In this document: in pieces, positions 1 to 7,565 of the stretch
Layout: the number at the start of each line of letters is the position of its first letter
Position numbering within the stretch: position 1 is the first letter of the stretch
Origin: Halieaceae bacterium UBA5044
GTDB lineage: Bacteria; Pseudomonadota; Gammaproteobacteria; Pseudomonadales; Halieaceae
Assembly (NCBI GenBank): GCA_002416125.1
Contig: DIBU01000008.1
Location: forward strand, 124,001-188,000
Length of the DNA: 64,000 bases
Direction of reading: 5' to 3'
Notes under the pieces: model-generated
The model's database searches: none
The model's input: only the letters and a program-made list of their open reading frames with translations
Told to the model about the DNA's origin: nothing
Program-made: the position numbers and the translations under genes

Positions 1-1985
1 TAGTGAACCTCCCAGTCGGTGGCAAAGAATGTGGCGATGTCGTCATCCGTGAAGAAATCAGGGGCGCCGTGGGGGCCGTAAATTACCCTCAGCTGCCACT
101 GCCGGTGGATGTCGGGCTGCAGTGCAGTGGGAAGCCGCTGCGCTGCCGCGGGGAGCGCAGGCTCCTCACTCAGGTGCAGCACGTCACCGGCCCTCAGCGC
201 ACGGCCGTTGTGGCCGCCGAACTGGCCGAGTGTGAAGGTGGAGCGCGAACCGAGATACGCCGGGCACTGAAAACCGCCGCGTACCGCGAGGTACGCGCGC
301 GCCCCGGCTTCACGCACCCGTCCCAGTTGCAGTGTCTGGCCCGCGCGCACGGCAACCACCTCCCACGGAAAGACGGGTTGCTCATCGAGGGTGGCCTCGA
401 TCGCCGCGCCGGCAATCACCATTTGCGTATCGACAGCGAAGCGCAACAGCGGGCCCTGCAGGGTAATCTCCAGAGCGCTGGCATCGGCCTCGTTGTTCAG
501 CAGGCGGTTCGCGAGGCGGAACGAGTAGCTGTCGAAAGGGCCGGAAGGCGGCACGCCAACATCCCAGTGCCCCTGCCGACCCGGGTAGTCCTGCAGTGTG
601 GTCTGTGTTCCGCCCTGCAGCACATCAACCCGCGCCGGGCGATGACTGAAGCGGTTCAGGTAGCGGGTGGTCACCTGTCCCTGCAGCAGCGTGGCATCGC
701 GGCTCAGGGCCCGCAGGTAACCGAGATTGGTCTCACTGCCGTAGAGTTCGATCTCGTCGAGGGTGCGCTGCAGCTTCTGCAGTGCCGCGCTGCGGTCGGC
801 GGCGTGCACAATCACCTTGGCCAGCATTGGATCAAAGAAGGGAGGCACCTCAACGCCGGACTCAATCCAGTGGTCAATGCGCACCCCGTCGCCGGAGGGA
901 AAACTGACGTGGCTCAGCAGGCCCGCGCAGGGCTGAAAGTCCAGCGACGGGTCCTCGGCGTAGACGCGCACCTGCACGGCGTGACCCCGTGGCCGCAGGG
1001 CGACGCGCTCGGCATCCAGGTCGGGAGCAGTGCCGGCAGCAATGCGCAGCATCCATTCCACCAGGTCTACGCCATACACTTCTTCCGTCACGCCGTGCTC
1101 AACCTGCAGCCGCGTATTGACCTCGAGAAAATAAAACGCTGCCGTGTCGGCATCGTAGATGAACTCCACGGTGCCGGCGTTGCGGTAGCCTATGCTCGAC
1201 AACAGGCGTTCAGCGGTACTGTGCAGAGCGGTACGGGTCGCGTCCTCCAGATTGGGGGCGGGGCATTCTTCAACCACTTTCTGGTTGCGTCGCTGGCTTG
1301 AACAGTCACGCTCCCCGAGCGCCAGCGCCCTGCCCTGGCCGTCTCCCACCACCTGCACTTCAATGTGCCGGGCACGGCCGATGAATTTCTCCAGGAACAC
1401 GCTGTCGTCAGCGAAGTTGTTGGCGCCCAGCCGACGCACAGAATCAAACGCACCGGCCAGCTCTGCTGCATCGTGGCAAAGCTGCATGCCTATGCCGCCA
1501 CCGCCAGCCGTGCTCTTCAGCATCACCGGATAGCCAATACGCAGCGCCTCTGCTTCCGCCGCCGCCAGCGTGTCGAGCAACCCGGAACCCGGCAACAGTG
1601 GAACACCCGCGGCCTCCGCCAGGTCCCGGGCCCGGTGCTTGAGCCCAAAGGCCTGCATCTGCTCAGGTGTCGGCCCGATAAAGGCGATGCCCGCCGCTTC
1701 GCAGCGCCTGACGAATTCAGCGTTTTCGCTGAGAAAACCGTAGCCCGGATGAATGGCCTGCGCGCCGCTCTCGCGCGCCACCTCGAGAATGCGCTCCATG
1801 TTGAGGTAGGTCTCGGCGGCACCCCCCTCCCCCAGGCAGAAAGCCTGGTCCGCCTGTCGCACATGCAGGCTGTCGGCATCGCAGTCTGCATATACCGCCA
1901 CAGAGCGGATATCCATTCGACGCAGGGTGCGCAGGATGCGGGTGGCGATCGCCCCCCTGTTGGCTACAAGTACAGTGTCAAACAT
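1..1985 (-). CDS. Guanidine (urea-family) carboxylase, N-terminal part, cut by window edge
   Basis: This is the biotin-dependent carboxylase of the urea carboxylase family. It starts at an ATG (MFDTVLVANRGAIATRIL) and stays open to base 1, so about 661 N-terminal residues are visible. The biotin carboxylase domain is clear: the N-terminal VANRG motif, HPGYGFLSEN near residue 80, and the ATP-grasp loop KSTAGGGGIGM near 160. The carboxyltransferase and biotinyl domains expected for a protein of about 1200 residues lie outside. It is the last visible gene of a leftward operon with two DUF1989 genes and an ABC importer, behind a guanidine-I riboswitch. In Pseudomonas syringae and others this gene set carboxylates guanidine to carboxyguanidine, so guanidine is the likely substrate. 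The residues that separate guanidine from urea carboxylases are not in the window. Confidence 0.9.
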   Translation of the reverse strand, partial: MFDTVLVANRGAIATRILRTLRRMDIRSVAVYADCDADSLHVRQADQAFCLGEGGAAETYLNMERILEVARESGAQAIHPGYGFLSENAEFVRRCEAAGIAFIGPTPEQMQAFGLKHRARDLAEAAGVPLLPGSGLLDTLAAAEAEALRIGYPVMLKSTAGGGGIGMQLCHDAAELAGAFDSVRRLGANNFADDSVFLEKFIGRARHIEVQVVGDGQGRALALGERDCSSQRRNQKVVEECPAPNLEDATRTALHSTAERLLSSIGYRNAGTVEFIYDADTAAFYFLEVNTRLQVEHGVTEEVYGVDLVEWMLRIAAGTAPDLDAERVALRPRGHAVQVRVYAEDPSLDFQPCAGLLSHVSFPSGDGVRIDHWIESGVEVPPFFDPMLAKVIVHAADRSAALQKLQRTLDEIELYGSETNLGYLRALSRDATLLQGQVTTRYLNRFSHRPARVDVLQGGTQTTLQDYPGRQGHWDVGVPPSGPFDSYSFRLANRLLNNEADASALEITLQGPLLRFAVDTQMVIAGAAIEATLDEQPVFPWEVVAVRAGQTLQLGRVREAGARAYLAVRGGFQCPAYLGSRSTFTLGQFGGHNGRALRAGDVLHLSEEPALPAAAQRLPTALQPDIHRQWQLRVIYGPHGAPDFFTDDDIATFFATDWEVH

Positions 1986-2057
1986 CGTCAAACCTGGCGC
2001 GGGTCGTCCCGTCTCATCGTTGCCGGCTATGGTCGTCCACAGCCGGGGTTATCTGAT

Positions 2058-2699
2058 TCAGCGATCCCAGACCAACACCTCAACCGGCGTTGGATTAAAA
2101 CCATTGCAGGGATTGTTCAGTTGGGGGCAATTGGAAATCAGCACCAGCACATCCATCAGCGCCGTCAATTCGACATATTTGCCCGGCGCGGAAATACCGT
2201 CCTCAAAGGTCAGGCCGCCCTCCGCGGTGACTGGCACGTTCATGAAAAAGTTGATGTTGTGGCCGATATCACGCTTGTGCAGGCCATACTCGGGGTGTTC
2301 GGCAATCGCCAGCATCCAGCTGTCGCGACAGGAGTGCATGCAGCGTTTCTCAAGGTCGTAGCGCACCGTATTGCTCTCACTGGCGCAGGCGCCGCCCAGG
2401 GTGTCGTGACGACCACAGGTGTCCGCGACAATTTCCAGCATGGGACGGTTGCGGCTGGAACGCAGTATGGACCCCGCGCTCAGGTACACATTGCCCTGTT
2501 CGCGCAGGGTATCGGTCGCGCTGTAGCGCTCGGCGCTGTCCTCTGCGTTGAAGAACAGGGTATCAGCGGCCTGATTGCCCTCGAGATCCAGAATACGCAG
2601 TGTCTGGCCCGCGTTCAGCCGACCCAGGTAATAGTCGCCGGCGGGCACGGTGGTGCGGGAATGCGCCTCATCGGGGCGCCGTACACTTTCAGTCAACAT
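2058..2699 (-). CDS. DUF1989 protein, putative carboxyguanidine deiminase subunit (urea carboxylase-associated protein)
   Basis: A 213-residue protein of the DUF1989 / urea carboxylase-associated family. The start MLTESVRRPDEAHS is preceded by GAGGAG at good spacing; a longer reading to 2762 lacks such support. It is paired with a second, divergent DUF1989 gene 10 bases upstream and followed by the carboxylase 72 bases downstream. In characterised guanidine-degrading bacteria the two DUF1989 proteins form the heteromeric carboxyguanidine deiminase CgdAB, which yields allophanate. The neighbouring carboxylase and the upstream riboswitch support that role here. Which subunit this one is cannot be told from sequence alone. 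Conserved-looking segments include LEGNQAADTLFFN near residue 45 and the Cys-containing CMHSCRDSWMLA near 120. Confidence 0.85.
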   Translation of the reverse strand: MLTESVRRPDEAHSRTTVPAGDYYLGRLNAGQTLRILDLEGNQAADTLFFNAEDSAERYSATDTLREQGNVYLSAGSILRSSRNRPMLEIVADTCGRHDTLGGACASESNTVRYDLEKRCMHSCRDSWMLAIAEHPEYGLHKRDIGHNINFFMNVPVTAEGGLTFEDGISAPGKYVELTALMDVLVLISNCPQLNNPCNGFNPTPVEVLVWDR

Positions 2700-2709
2700 G
2701 GTGGACTCC

Positions 2710-3426
2710 TCAGCCTCCCAGGTGATACAGCAGGTTGTTGTGGAAGCCGCGCCGGTTCTCATCGCAATGATTCAGGCAGATGTCGTCCTCAGCCACCGGA
2801 GCCGCCTTGCCCAGTGCGATATGCACGGGGCTACGCGGATAGGACGGCGCGCGATGCAGTGGATGGGGGCAGGCGTGGAGCAGTACCAGCGTGTCCATCT
2901 CAAAGCGCAGGGTGACGTGGCTGCCGGCCGCGCTATGCCCCTCCACCCGACGCAGATTCCCGTCCTCGTCGGTGGAAACACGGCTGAACCAGTTGATATT
3001 GGCGGCCATATCCGCCGCACCGAGCCCATACTTGGCGAGTTCGACAAGAAACGCATCGTGGCCATTCTGGTGCCAGTCGTTGCGATCGCCCTGGTAATCG
3101 CGGCCGCCCCACTGTTGCGCGACATGTTCGGCACGGGAATTGCCGCATACCGTCTCATGCCACCCCAGGGAGTCCTCCACAATGGAGGCAAAAATGCGGC
3201 CCATATCCGAATACAGGCAATGCCCCCGGGTGAGCTTGAAGGTGTGCTGGCATTTAAGCGTGTCGGGTGCGTTGTAGCGCTCCTGCAGGTTTTCGGGGTT
3301 GTAAAACAGCATCCCCAGATTGGCGTCGCCGCGGCTGTCGGTAAGCCGCATTGCTGTCCCCCTGCGCAGGCGCAGTGACCAGTGGCCACCGGGAGCGATT
3401 TCGGTTTCATACTCGCAAGCGTTCAT
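2710..3426 (-). CDS. DUF1989 protein, putative carboxyguanidine deiminase partner subunit
   Basis: A 238-residue DUF1989 protein, longer than its partner at 2058-2699. The chosen start MNACEYETEIAPGGHW lies 4 bases after the stop of the ABC ATPase gene, so the two are translationally coupled; the longer reading to 3495 would run into the ATPase gene. The shared fold is visible in RLTDSRGDANLGMLFYNPEN near residue 35, matching the partner's DLEGNQAADTLFFN. Known family members with this gene order act with guanidine carboxylase as a two-subunit deiminase. The older name, urea carboxylase-associated protein, comes from the operon context alone. Family membership is certain; the exact reaction is inferred from the riboswitch and gene set. 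Confidence 0.85.
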   Translation of the reverse strand: MNACEYETEIAPGGHWSLRLRRGTAMRLTDSRGDANLGMLFYNPENLQERYNAPDTLKCQHTFKLTRGHCLYSDMGRIFASIVEDSLGWHETVCGNSRAEHVAQQWGGRDYQGDRNDWHQNGHDAFLVELAKYGLGAADMAANINWFSRVSTDEDGNLRRVEGHSAAGSHVTLRFEMDTLVLLHACPHPLHRAPSYPRSPVHIALGKAAPVAEDDICLNHCDENRRGFHNNLLYHLGG

Positions 3427-3430
3427 GATG

Positions 3431-4207
3431 TCATTCCGTTTCTGTTGCCGTGCGCGCCAGGTCGCGATCAATGTCAGACAGGGTGTCCCGGTCAATCTTG
3501 CCTACCGGCAAGTCGTAGGTGATGGTCGCGCCATAGGCGTCGGGTGCCTGGGGATCGTGTCGTGTCTTGTCGAATACCCAGAGCCGGGTACCCAGGTAGA
3601 AACCCTCCTTGAGATCGTGGGTGACCATGAACACCGTGAGCCGGTACTGGCGCCAGAGGCGCAGCACGAGGTCGTGCATGTCGGCCCGGATACCGGGGTC
3701 CAGGGCACCGAACGGCTCGTCGAGAAGGAGAATACCGGGGCGGCCAAGCAGCGCCTGGGCGATGGCGAGACGCTGGCGCATGCCACCGGAGAGCTCGGCG
3801 GGATACTGCCCCTGCGCGTGGGACAGACCCACTTCCTCGAGCAGGGCCAGGGCCTCCTCCCGCGCCGCGCGGCGCGCGCTGCCAAACAGTGCGCCGGTAA
3901 GATTGCGGCGGGAGAAACCGCGAGCAGCCATCACGTTCTGCAAAACCGTCATATGCGGGAACACGGAGTACTGCTGGAACACGATGCCCCGGTCCGGGCC
4001 CGGTTCGCCGGGTACGGGCTTGCCGTGCAGCAGTAACTCACCGCTGCTGACGGGCTCGGTGCCCAGCAGCATGTTCAGGAAGGTGCTTTTACCGCATCCC
4101 GAGGTGCCCACCAGGGTGATGAACTCTCCTTCCTCAACCCGCAGGTTGACGCGCTCCAGCACCACTTTGTCACCGTACTTCTTCCACAGATTGCGCGCTT
4201 CAATCAT
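3431..4207 (-). CDS. ABC transporter ATP-binding protein (guanidine/urea-associated importer)
   Basis: Cytoplasmic ATPase of a NitT/TauT-type importer, 258 residues from MIEARNLWKKYGDKV. Visible motifs are Walker A GTSGCGKST near residue 34, the Q-loop in GIVFQQYSVFPHM, signature LSGGMRQRLAIA near 142 and Walker B ILLLDEPFGALD near 163. The ATG overlaps the permease stop codon (TGATG), so the two are coupled. A longer start at 4231 adds eight residues of no family character. It energises uptake for the permease at 4207-5025 and the binding protein at 5085-6125. The importer family found with urea/guanidine carboxylases has unproven substrate; guanidinium or a related cation is the natural guess from the riboswitch. 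Confidence 0.9.
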   Translation of the reverse strand: MIEARNLWKKYGDKVVLERVNLRVEEGEFITLVGTSGCGKSTFLNMLLGTEPVSSGELLLHGKPVPGEPGPDRGIVFQQYSVFPHMTVLQNVMAARGFSRRNLTGALFGSARRAAREEALALLEEVGLSHAQGQYPAELSGGMRQRLAIAQALLGRPGILLLDEPFGALDPGIRADMHDLVLRLWRQYRLTVFMVTHDLKEGFYLGTRLWVFDKTRHDPQAPDAYGATITYDLPVGKIDRDTLSDIDRDLARTATETE

Positions 4208-5025
4208 CAGTGGGCCCCCTGGTGATGCCACGGAAACAGGCGACGGCTGAGGGCTGCCAGCAGCGCATCAATCACAAACGCCAGCAGGGTGATCCAGGCT
4301 ACATAGGGCAGGATAACGTCCATCGCCATGTAGCGGCGCACCAGAAAGATGCGATAGCCCAGGCCCTCGGTCGCGGCAATCGCTTCGGCGGCAATGAGAA
4401 ACAGCCAGCCGGCGCCCAGCGAAAGACGCACTGCGTCGACCAGTCGCGGCATCAGCTGCGGTAACAGCACCCGGCAGATGATCTGACTGGTATTCGCTCC
4501 CAGAGTTTGCGCCTTGACCAGCTGCTCCGAGGGTATCTCCTGCGTGCGCCGCTGTATGTCGCGGGCAATGAACGGTGTGATGCCAATGGCGATCAAGGCC
4601 ACCTTCGACAATTCACCCAGACCAAACACGATGAACAGGACGGGAAGAATCGCCAGCGGGGGAATCAGCGACACCACGGTCAGCAGGGGACTCGCCGTCG
4701 CTGCCACCAGCGGCAGGGCACCGGTGAACAATCCCAGTGCAAGGCCGATCACCGCCGCGATCACCACCCCCAGCCCAAGCCGGGTAAGGCTGCTCAGCGT
4801 GTCCTCCCAGAGCAGGTAGTCACCGCTGCGCTTGCTCGGCTCGAAGGCCATGCGCTGTATGGCATCGCCGATCTGCGCGAAGCTGGGCAGCAGTTTGTCT
4901 GCGGGGTTTTCCGCCAATCGGGCATCCGAAGCCAGCATGTACAGCAGCACCAGTGCCACAAAAGGCAACAGGGTAAGCAGCACGCGCAGCATCGGCGCAG
5001 GTGTCTGGTTAATCAGGCGTTTCAT
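4207..5025 (-). CDS. ABC transporter permease (guanidine/urea-associated importer)
   Basis: Inner-membrane permease of 272 residues with the BPD_transp_1 fold. The start MKRLINQTPAPMLRVLL follows AAGGA with 7 bases spacing; an upstream in-frame reading to 5061 lacks one. A first membrane segment lies near residues 10-30, and several more surround the cytoplasmic coupling loop with the EAA-like stretch KAQTLGANTSQIICRVLLPQ near residue 172. The gene ends in an overlap with the ATPase gene and lies downstream of the binding-protein gene, separated by a strong hairpin (5048-5072). Family and role in an importer are clear. The substrate is inferred only from the carboxylase, DUF1989 genes and riboswitch. 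Confidence 0.88.
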   Translation of the reverse strand: MKRLINQTPAPMLRVLLTLLPFVALVLLYMLASDARLAENPADKLLPSFAQIGDAIQRMAFEPSKRSGDYLLWEDTLSSLTRLGLGVVIAAVIGLALGLFTGALPLVAATASPLLTVVSLIPPLAILPVLFIVFGLGELSKVALIAIGITPFIARDIQRRTQEIPSEQLVKAQTLGANTSQIICRVLLPQLMPRLVDAVRLSLGAGWLFLIAAEAIAATEGLGYRIFLVRRYMAMDVILPYVAWITLLAFVIDALLAALSRRLFPWHHQGAH

Positions 5026-5047
5026 GATCAATCCTTGATGGGGTGGA

Positions 5048-5072
5048 GCACGGGAGAGCAACGCTCCCGTGC
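5048..5072 (-). promoter_or_regulatory. Intercistronic stem-loop between binding protein and permease
   Basis: Perfect 9-base arms GCACGGGAG and CTCCCGTGC enclose a 7-base loop. The hairpin lies between the stop of the binding-protein gene (5085) and the permease start. There is no T-run, so it is probably not a full terminator. Such hairpins commonly stabilise the upstream message so that periplasmic binding protein is made in excess over permease; that role is inferred. Confidence 0.6.
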
Positions 5073-5084
5073 CCTGCCGTGGGC

Positions 5085-6125
5085 CTAGAGTTCGCCGTCC
5101 AGGGCCATTTGCATGTAGGTCGGATCAAAACGCAGCTTGATGTTATTGCTATCACCGTAGACGCCCGCGGGTGTCTCCACACCGATGAACGTGGCACCAG
5201 GCGCGCCCTCACCCAGCAAGCCGTGTTTGTGCGAGAACTCCGCCACCGTCTGCATGGTGGCCTTCACCTGCTCGCTGTTGGTCAGGGCCAGCGCTTCCGC
5301 CGGGGTGTAGAACATTTCGGTGCTGGCCAGTTGCGACTCAAAACCTGCAAGGTCGGTACCGGACAGTTCCGCCAGGAAGGTCTTGGCGGCGGTCGCGCGC
5401 TCATCGCCACCGTTCATGTGTGCCATGATTTCGTACCACGCCCCGGTCAGCGCCTTGCCCAGCGCCGGGTAGGCCGCCAGCGTCTCGGTGTTGATGATCA
5501 ACAGGTCGATCACCTCGCCGGGGATCTGGGAGGAGTCGAATACGAGGTGGCTGTCTGGCATGGCGGCCACTTCACTCAACAGGGGATTCCAGGTCGCGAC
5601 TGCCGTCACACCGGGTGTCGCATAGACCGCCACCATATCGGCGTCCGAGGTGTTCACCACCTGGACATCGCGCTCGGTAAGACCCACGCTTTCCAGGCCG
5701 CGGGCCAGCAGATAGTGGGACACGCTTAGCTCGACCAGATTCACGGTCTGCCCCTTGATGTCCGCCATTGAGTCCTTGCCTTTGAGCACGATACCGTCAT
5801 TGCCGTTGGAAAAGTCGCCGACGATCAGCGCCGTGCTGTCCACACCGCCCGCCGCCGGAATGGTCAGCGCATCCATGTTCGTCATGGTGCAGGCATCGAA
5901 CTCGCCCATGCTGTACTGGTTGATGGATTCGATGTAGTCGTTGATCTGCACCACTTCGATATTGATGCCGTATTTGTCGGCCCACTTCTTCACGATGCCC
6001 TGTTCGGCACCGTAGGCCCAGGGTACCCAGCCGACGTAGATCGACCAGCAGATCTTGAAGCTGTCGCGGGCCGATGCCGTTGACGACAACATCACAAGGA
6101 GCAGGAATAGGGTAAATCGCTTCAT
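5085..6125 (-). CDS. Periplasmic substrate-binding protein of carboxylase-linked ABC importer
   Basis: A 346-residue NMT1/TauA-like binding protein. The start MKRFTLFLLLVMLSSTASA gives a classic Sec signal peptide with cleavage near residue 19; GAGAGG sits a few bases upstream. A longer GTG reading to 6161 would place the signal internally and is rejected. The mature protein begins DSFKICWSIYVGWVPWAYG, a tryptophan-rich segment typical of the family tied to urea carboxylase operons. It is the first gene of the leftward operon, 60 bases after the guanidine-I riboswitch, so its expression should rise with cytosolic guanidine. It delivers substrate to the permease and ATPase encoded next. Direct ligand evidence is absent. 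Confidence 0.88.
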   Translation of the reverse strand: MKRFTLFLLLVMLSSTASARDSFKICWSIYVGWVPWAYGAEQGIVKKWADKYGINIEVVQINDYIESINQYSMGEFDACTMTNMDALTIPAAGGVDSTALIVGDFSNGNDGIVLKGKDSMADIKGQTVNLVELSVSHYLLARGLESVGLTERDVQVVNTSDADMVAVYATPGVTAVATWNPLLSEVAAMPDSHLVFDSSQIPGEVIDLLIINTETLAAYPALGKALTGAWYEIMAHMNGGDERATAAKTFLAELSGTDLAGFESQLASTEMFYTPAEALALTNSEQVKATMQTVAEFSHKHGLLGEGAPGATFIGVETPAGVYGDSNNIKLRFDPTYMQMALDGEL

Positions 6126-6184
6126 GGTGTACCTCTCAGTCGGGTTGGGTCGGTTGATCACAGAGTACCCCCGGCATTTCGCCT

Positions 6185-6290
6185 TCAGTTCTCCCGGGCT
6201 TTTATCCCGCCGTGTAACCCTTCACCGAAAGGTCGAGTGCTCTCGGACCAGTCACCACCGGTACAGTGGTCGGAACCCTAGCGCTCTATT
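6185..6290 (-). promoter_or_regulatory. Guanidine-I (ykkC) riboswitch
   Basis: Read leftward, the leader contains in order CTAGGGTTCCG (6281-6271), ACTGGTCCGAGAG (6252-6240) and GGCGGGATAAAAGCCCGGG (6211-6193) followed by AGA. These are the near-invariant blocks of the ykkC/guanidine-I riboswitch in correct order and spacing. It lies 60 bases before the start of the binding-protein gene and inside the predicted sigma-54 transcript. Known members sense free guanidinium and turn genes on. A downstream stem may form from GGCGAAATGCC (6179-6169). This element is the strongest evidence that the operon handles guanidine rather than urea. Confidence 0.95.
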
Positions 6291-6335
6291 GGTTTTCATG
6301 TCACGTCATGTCAGGAGTACGGACAGGTAAGGCAA

Positions 6336-6351
6336 AGCAGGAACCATGCCA
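6336..6351 (-). promoter_or_regulatory. Sigma-54 promoter for the guanidine operon
   Basis: On the minus strand, TGGCATGGTTCCTGCT has the invariant GG and GC dinucleotides at the required 10-base separation of the -24/-12 consensus. The start point would be near 6325, about 35 bases before the riboswitch. NtrC-like sites lie 85-115 bases upstream, the usual enhancer distance. Confidence 0.75.
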
Positions 6352-6405
6352 GAACCGTCAATCCCGCCGACAGCGGCCACACTGCGACCCTGAGCGCGGT
6401 ACGCT

Positions 6406-6450
6406 GCACCGGAAAATGCACCAAATGCATGCCCTGCGCCATTCTGGTGC
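6406..6450. promoter_or_regulatory. NtrC-type enhancer sites between the divergent operons
   Basis: The dyad GCGCC-ATTCT-GGTGC (6436-6450), flanked by T and A, is a near-perfect NtrC site. A second, weaker site GCACC-GGAAA-ATGCA lies at 6406-6420, with another imperfect copy between them. They lie about 85-115 bases upstream of the leftward sigma-54 promoter and about 190-240 bases upstream of the rightward one, so they could serve both. Assignment rests on the consensus and on the paired sigma-54 promoters. Confidence 0.7.
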
Positions 6451-6540
6451 ATCGCGCCAGGGCGCCCGGGCTGGCGGACGGAGTGACCCCGAACGCCGCT
6501 CGCCGCCACCGCCGCGACCTGCACCAAAAAGGACGCGGGA

Positions 6541-6558
6541 TGCACACCTCGCGGTGCA
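6541..6558. promoter_or_regulatory. Second NtrC-like dyad, proximal to the rightward promoter
   Basis: The dyad TGCACACCTCGCGGTGCA has perfect TGCAC/GTGCA arms but an 8-base rather than 7-base spacer. It sits about 85 bases upstream of the rightward -24 element, the expected enhancer position. The one-base spacing error lowers confidence. Confidence 0.45.
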
Positions 6559-6612
6559 TCGCCCCGCGACACACCCGAGTCAATCTTTACCGATCCGGTA
6601 TTTTTTATTATT

Positions 6613-6625
6613 TTTCAATAGGTTG
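6613..6625 (+). promoter_or_regulatory. Candidate IHF site
   Basis: TTTCAATAGGTTG matches the IHF consensus WATCAANNNNTTR at all but one position and follows an A/T tract (6600-6615). It lies between the NtrC-like dyads and the rightward sigma-54 promoter, where DNA bending is commonly needed. Confidence 0.4.
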
Positions 6626-6642
6626 TGATTATACATACATCT

Positions 6643-6658
6643 TGGCATGGAAGTTGCT
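6643..6658 (+). promoter_or_regulatory. Sigma-54 promoter for the rightward importer/desaturase operon
   Basis: TGGCATGGAAGTTGCT is an excellent -24/-12 element: GG and GC are 10 bases apart and the -12 box is TTGCT. Predicted transcription starts near 6669, giving a leader of about 24 bases before the ATG at 6693. It resembles the leftward promoter base for base in the -24 half. Confidence 0.82.
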
Positions 6659-6692
6659 CCTCGGTATAGAGCACGCTATCCAGGATCAGATC

Positions 6693-7565
6693 ATGCAATT
6701 ACGCACCTTTAAAACCCTGTGGGGCCACACAGGCAGCATCGACCAGGGCGCCCTGCTCGCCCGCACTGCAGGGTGTGCCGGCTTAGAGGCGCCGGCAATA
6801 CACAGCGCGCCCGGGCACCTCGAGCAACTCGCCAGTGCGCTGCAGACACATGAGCTGGAGTGGATCCAGGAAATCTGCACCGCGGGCTCCTACGTTCCCC
6901 GGCGAGACGCCAGCGTCAGCGAACACCTCGAGGACCTGGAGGCACAGATTGTGCTGGGCAAACCTCTCGCGCCACGCTTTATCAACGTGATGGGCGGCTG
7001 CGATGCCTGGCCCGTTCAGGACAGCGTGGACTTCTTCAGGGCGGCCATGGATATCGCCGACCGGCACGATGTGCTCTGCTCCTTCGAGACACACCGTGGA
7101 CGCAGCTTCTATTGCCCCTGGAACACTGTGGCGATTCTGCAGGCGCTGCCGGCACTGAAAATCACCTGTGACTTCAGCCATTGGGTGGTCGTCTGCGAAC
7201 GCCTGATGGACAGTGAGTGGGACGCCGTCACCCTGGCCGCGCAACACGCACACCACATTCACGGGCGCATCGGTTATGACCAGGGGCCCCAGGTGCCCCA
7301 CCCCGGCGCACCCGAGTATGCCGACGCACTGGCCAGTCACCAGCGCTGCTGGGAGGCCATCTGGCAGGCGCAGCAGGCGCGGGGCTACAGCGAAACAACA
7401 CTGACGCCGGAATTCGGGCCCGATGGCTATCTGCACCACCTGCCGTTTACCAACGCCCCCATCGCAGACCTCTGGGAACTCAACCGCTGGATTGGCGCCG
7501 AGGAGCAAAGGCACTTCGCGCGCTGGTCGCATGCCAACGCCACCAAGGAGGCCCGTCATGCGTGA
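6693..7565 (+). CDS. Sugar phosphate isomerase/epimerase-like TIM-barrel protein
   Basis: A 290-residue protein of the xylose isomerase-like (AP endonuclease 2) TIM-barrel superfamily. The ATG (MQLRTFKTLWGH) lies 24 bases after the predicted sigma-54 start site; the longer open reading to 6429 crosses the promoter and is not coding. Family features are a metal-type ligand in CSFETHRGRS near residue 132, CDFSHWVVV near 165, the HIHGRIGY strand near 188 and LTPEFGPDGY near 240. The specific substrate is unknown. Its stop overlaps the desaturase start by 8 bases, so the two are co-translated. Its position as first gene of a nitrogen-regulated operon suggests a catabolic isomerase or lyase for a nitrogen compound, which is inference. 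Confidence 0.8.
   Translation: MQLRTFKTLWGHTGSIDQGALLARTAGCAGLEAPAIHSAPGHLEQLASALQTHELEWIQEICTAGSYVPRRDASVSEHLEDLEAQIVLGKPLAPRFINVMGGCDAWPVQDSVDFFRAAMDIADRHDVLCSFETHRGRSFYCPWNTVAILQALPALKITCDFSHWVVVCERLMDSEWDAVTLAAQHAHHIHGRIGYDQGPQVPHPGAPEYADALASHQRCWEAIWQAQQARGYSETTLTPEFGPDGYLHHLPFTNAPIADLWELNRWIGAEEQRHFARWSHANATKEARHA

Noticed and set aside
3..1301. Long open frame on the + strand (432 codons)
   Set aside because: It is antisense to the carboxylase gene, whose minus-strand frame shows clear biotin carboxylase motifs; the + frame product has no recognisable family.
6429..6692. N-terminal extension of the sugar-phosphate-isomerase-like gene
   Set aside because: The extra frame covers the NtrC-like sites and the sigma-54 promoter, so it cannot be translated from that promoter.
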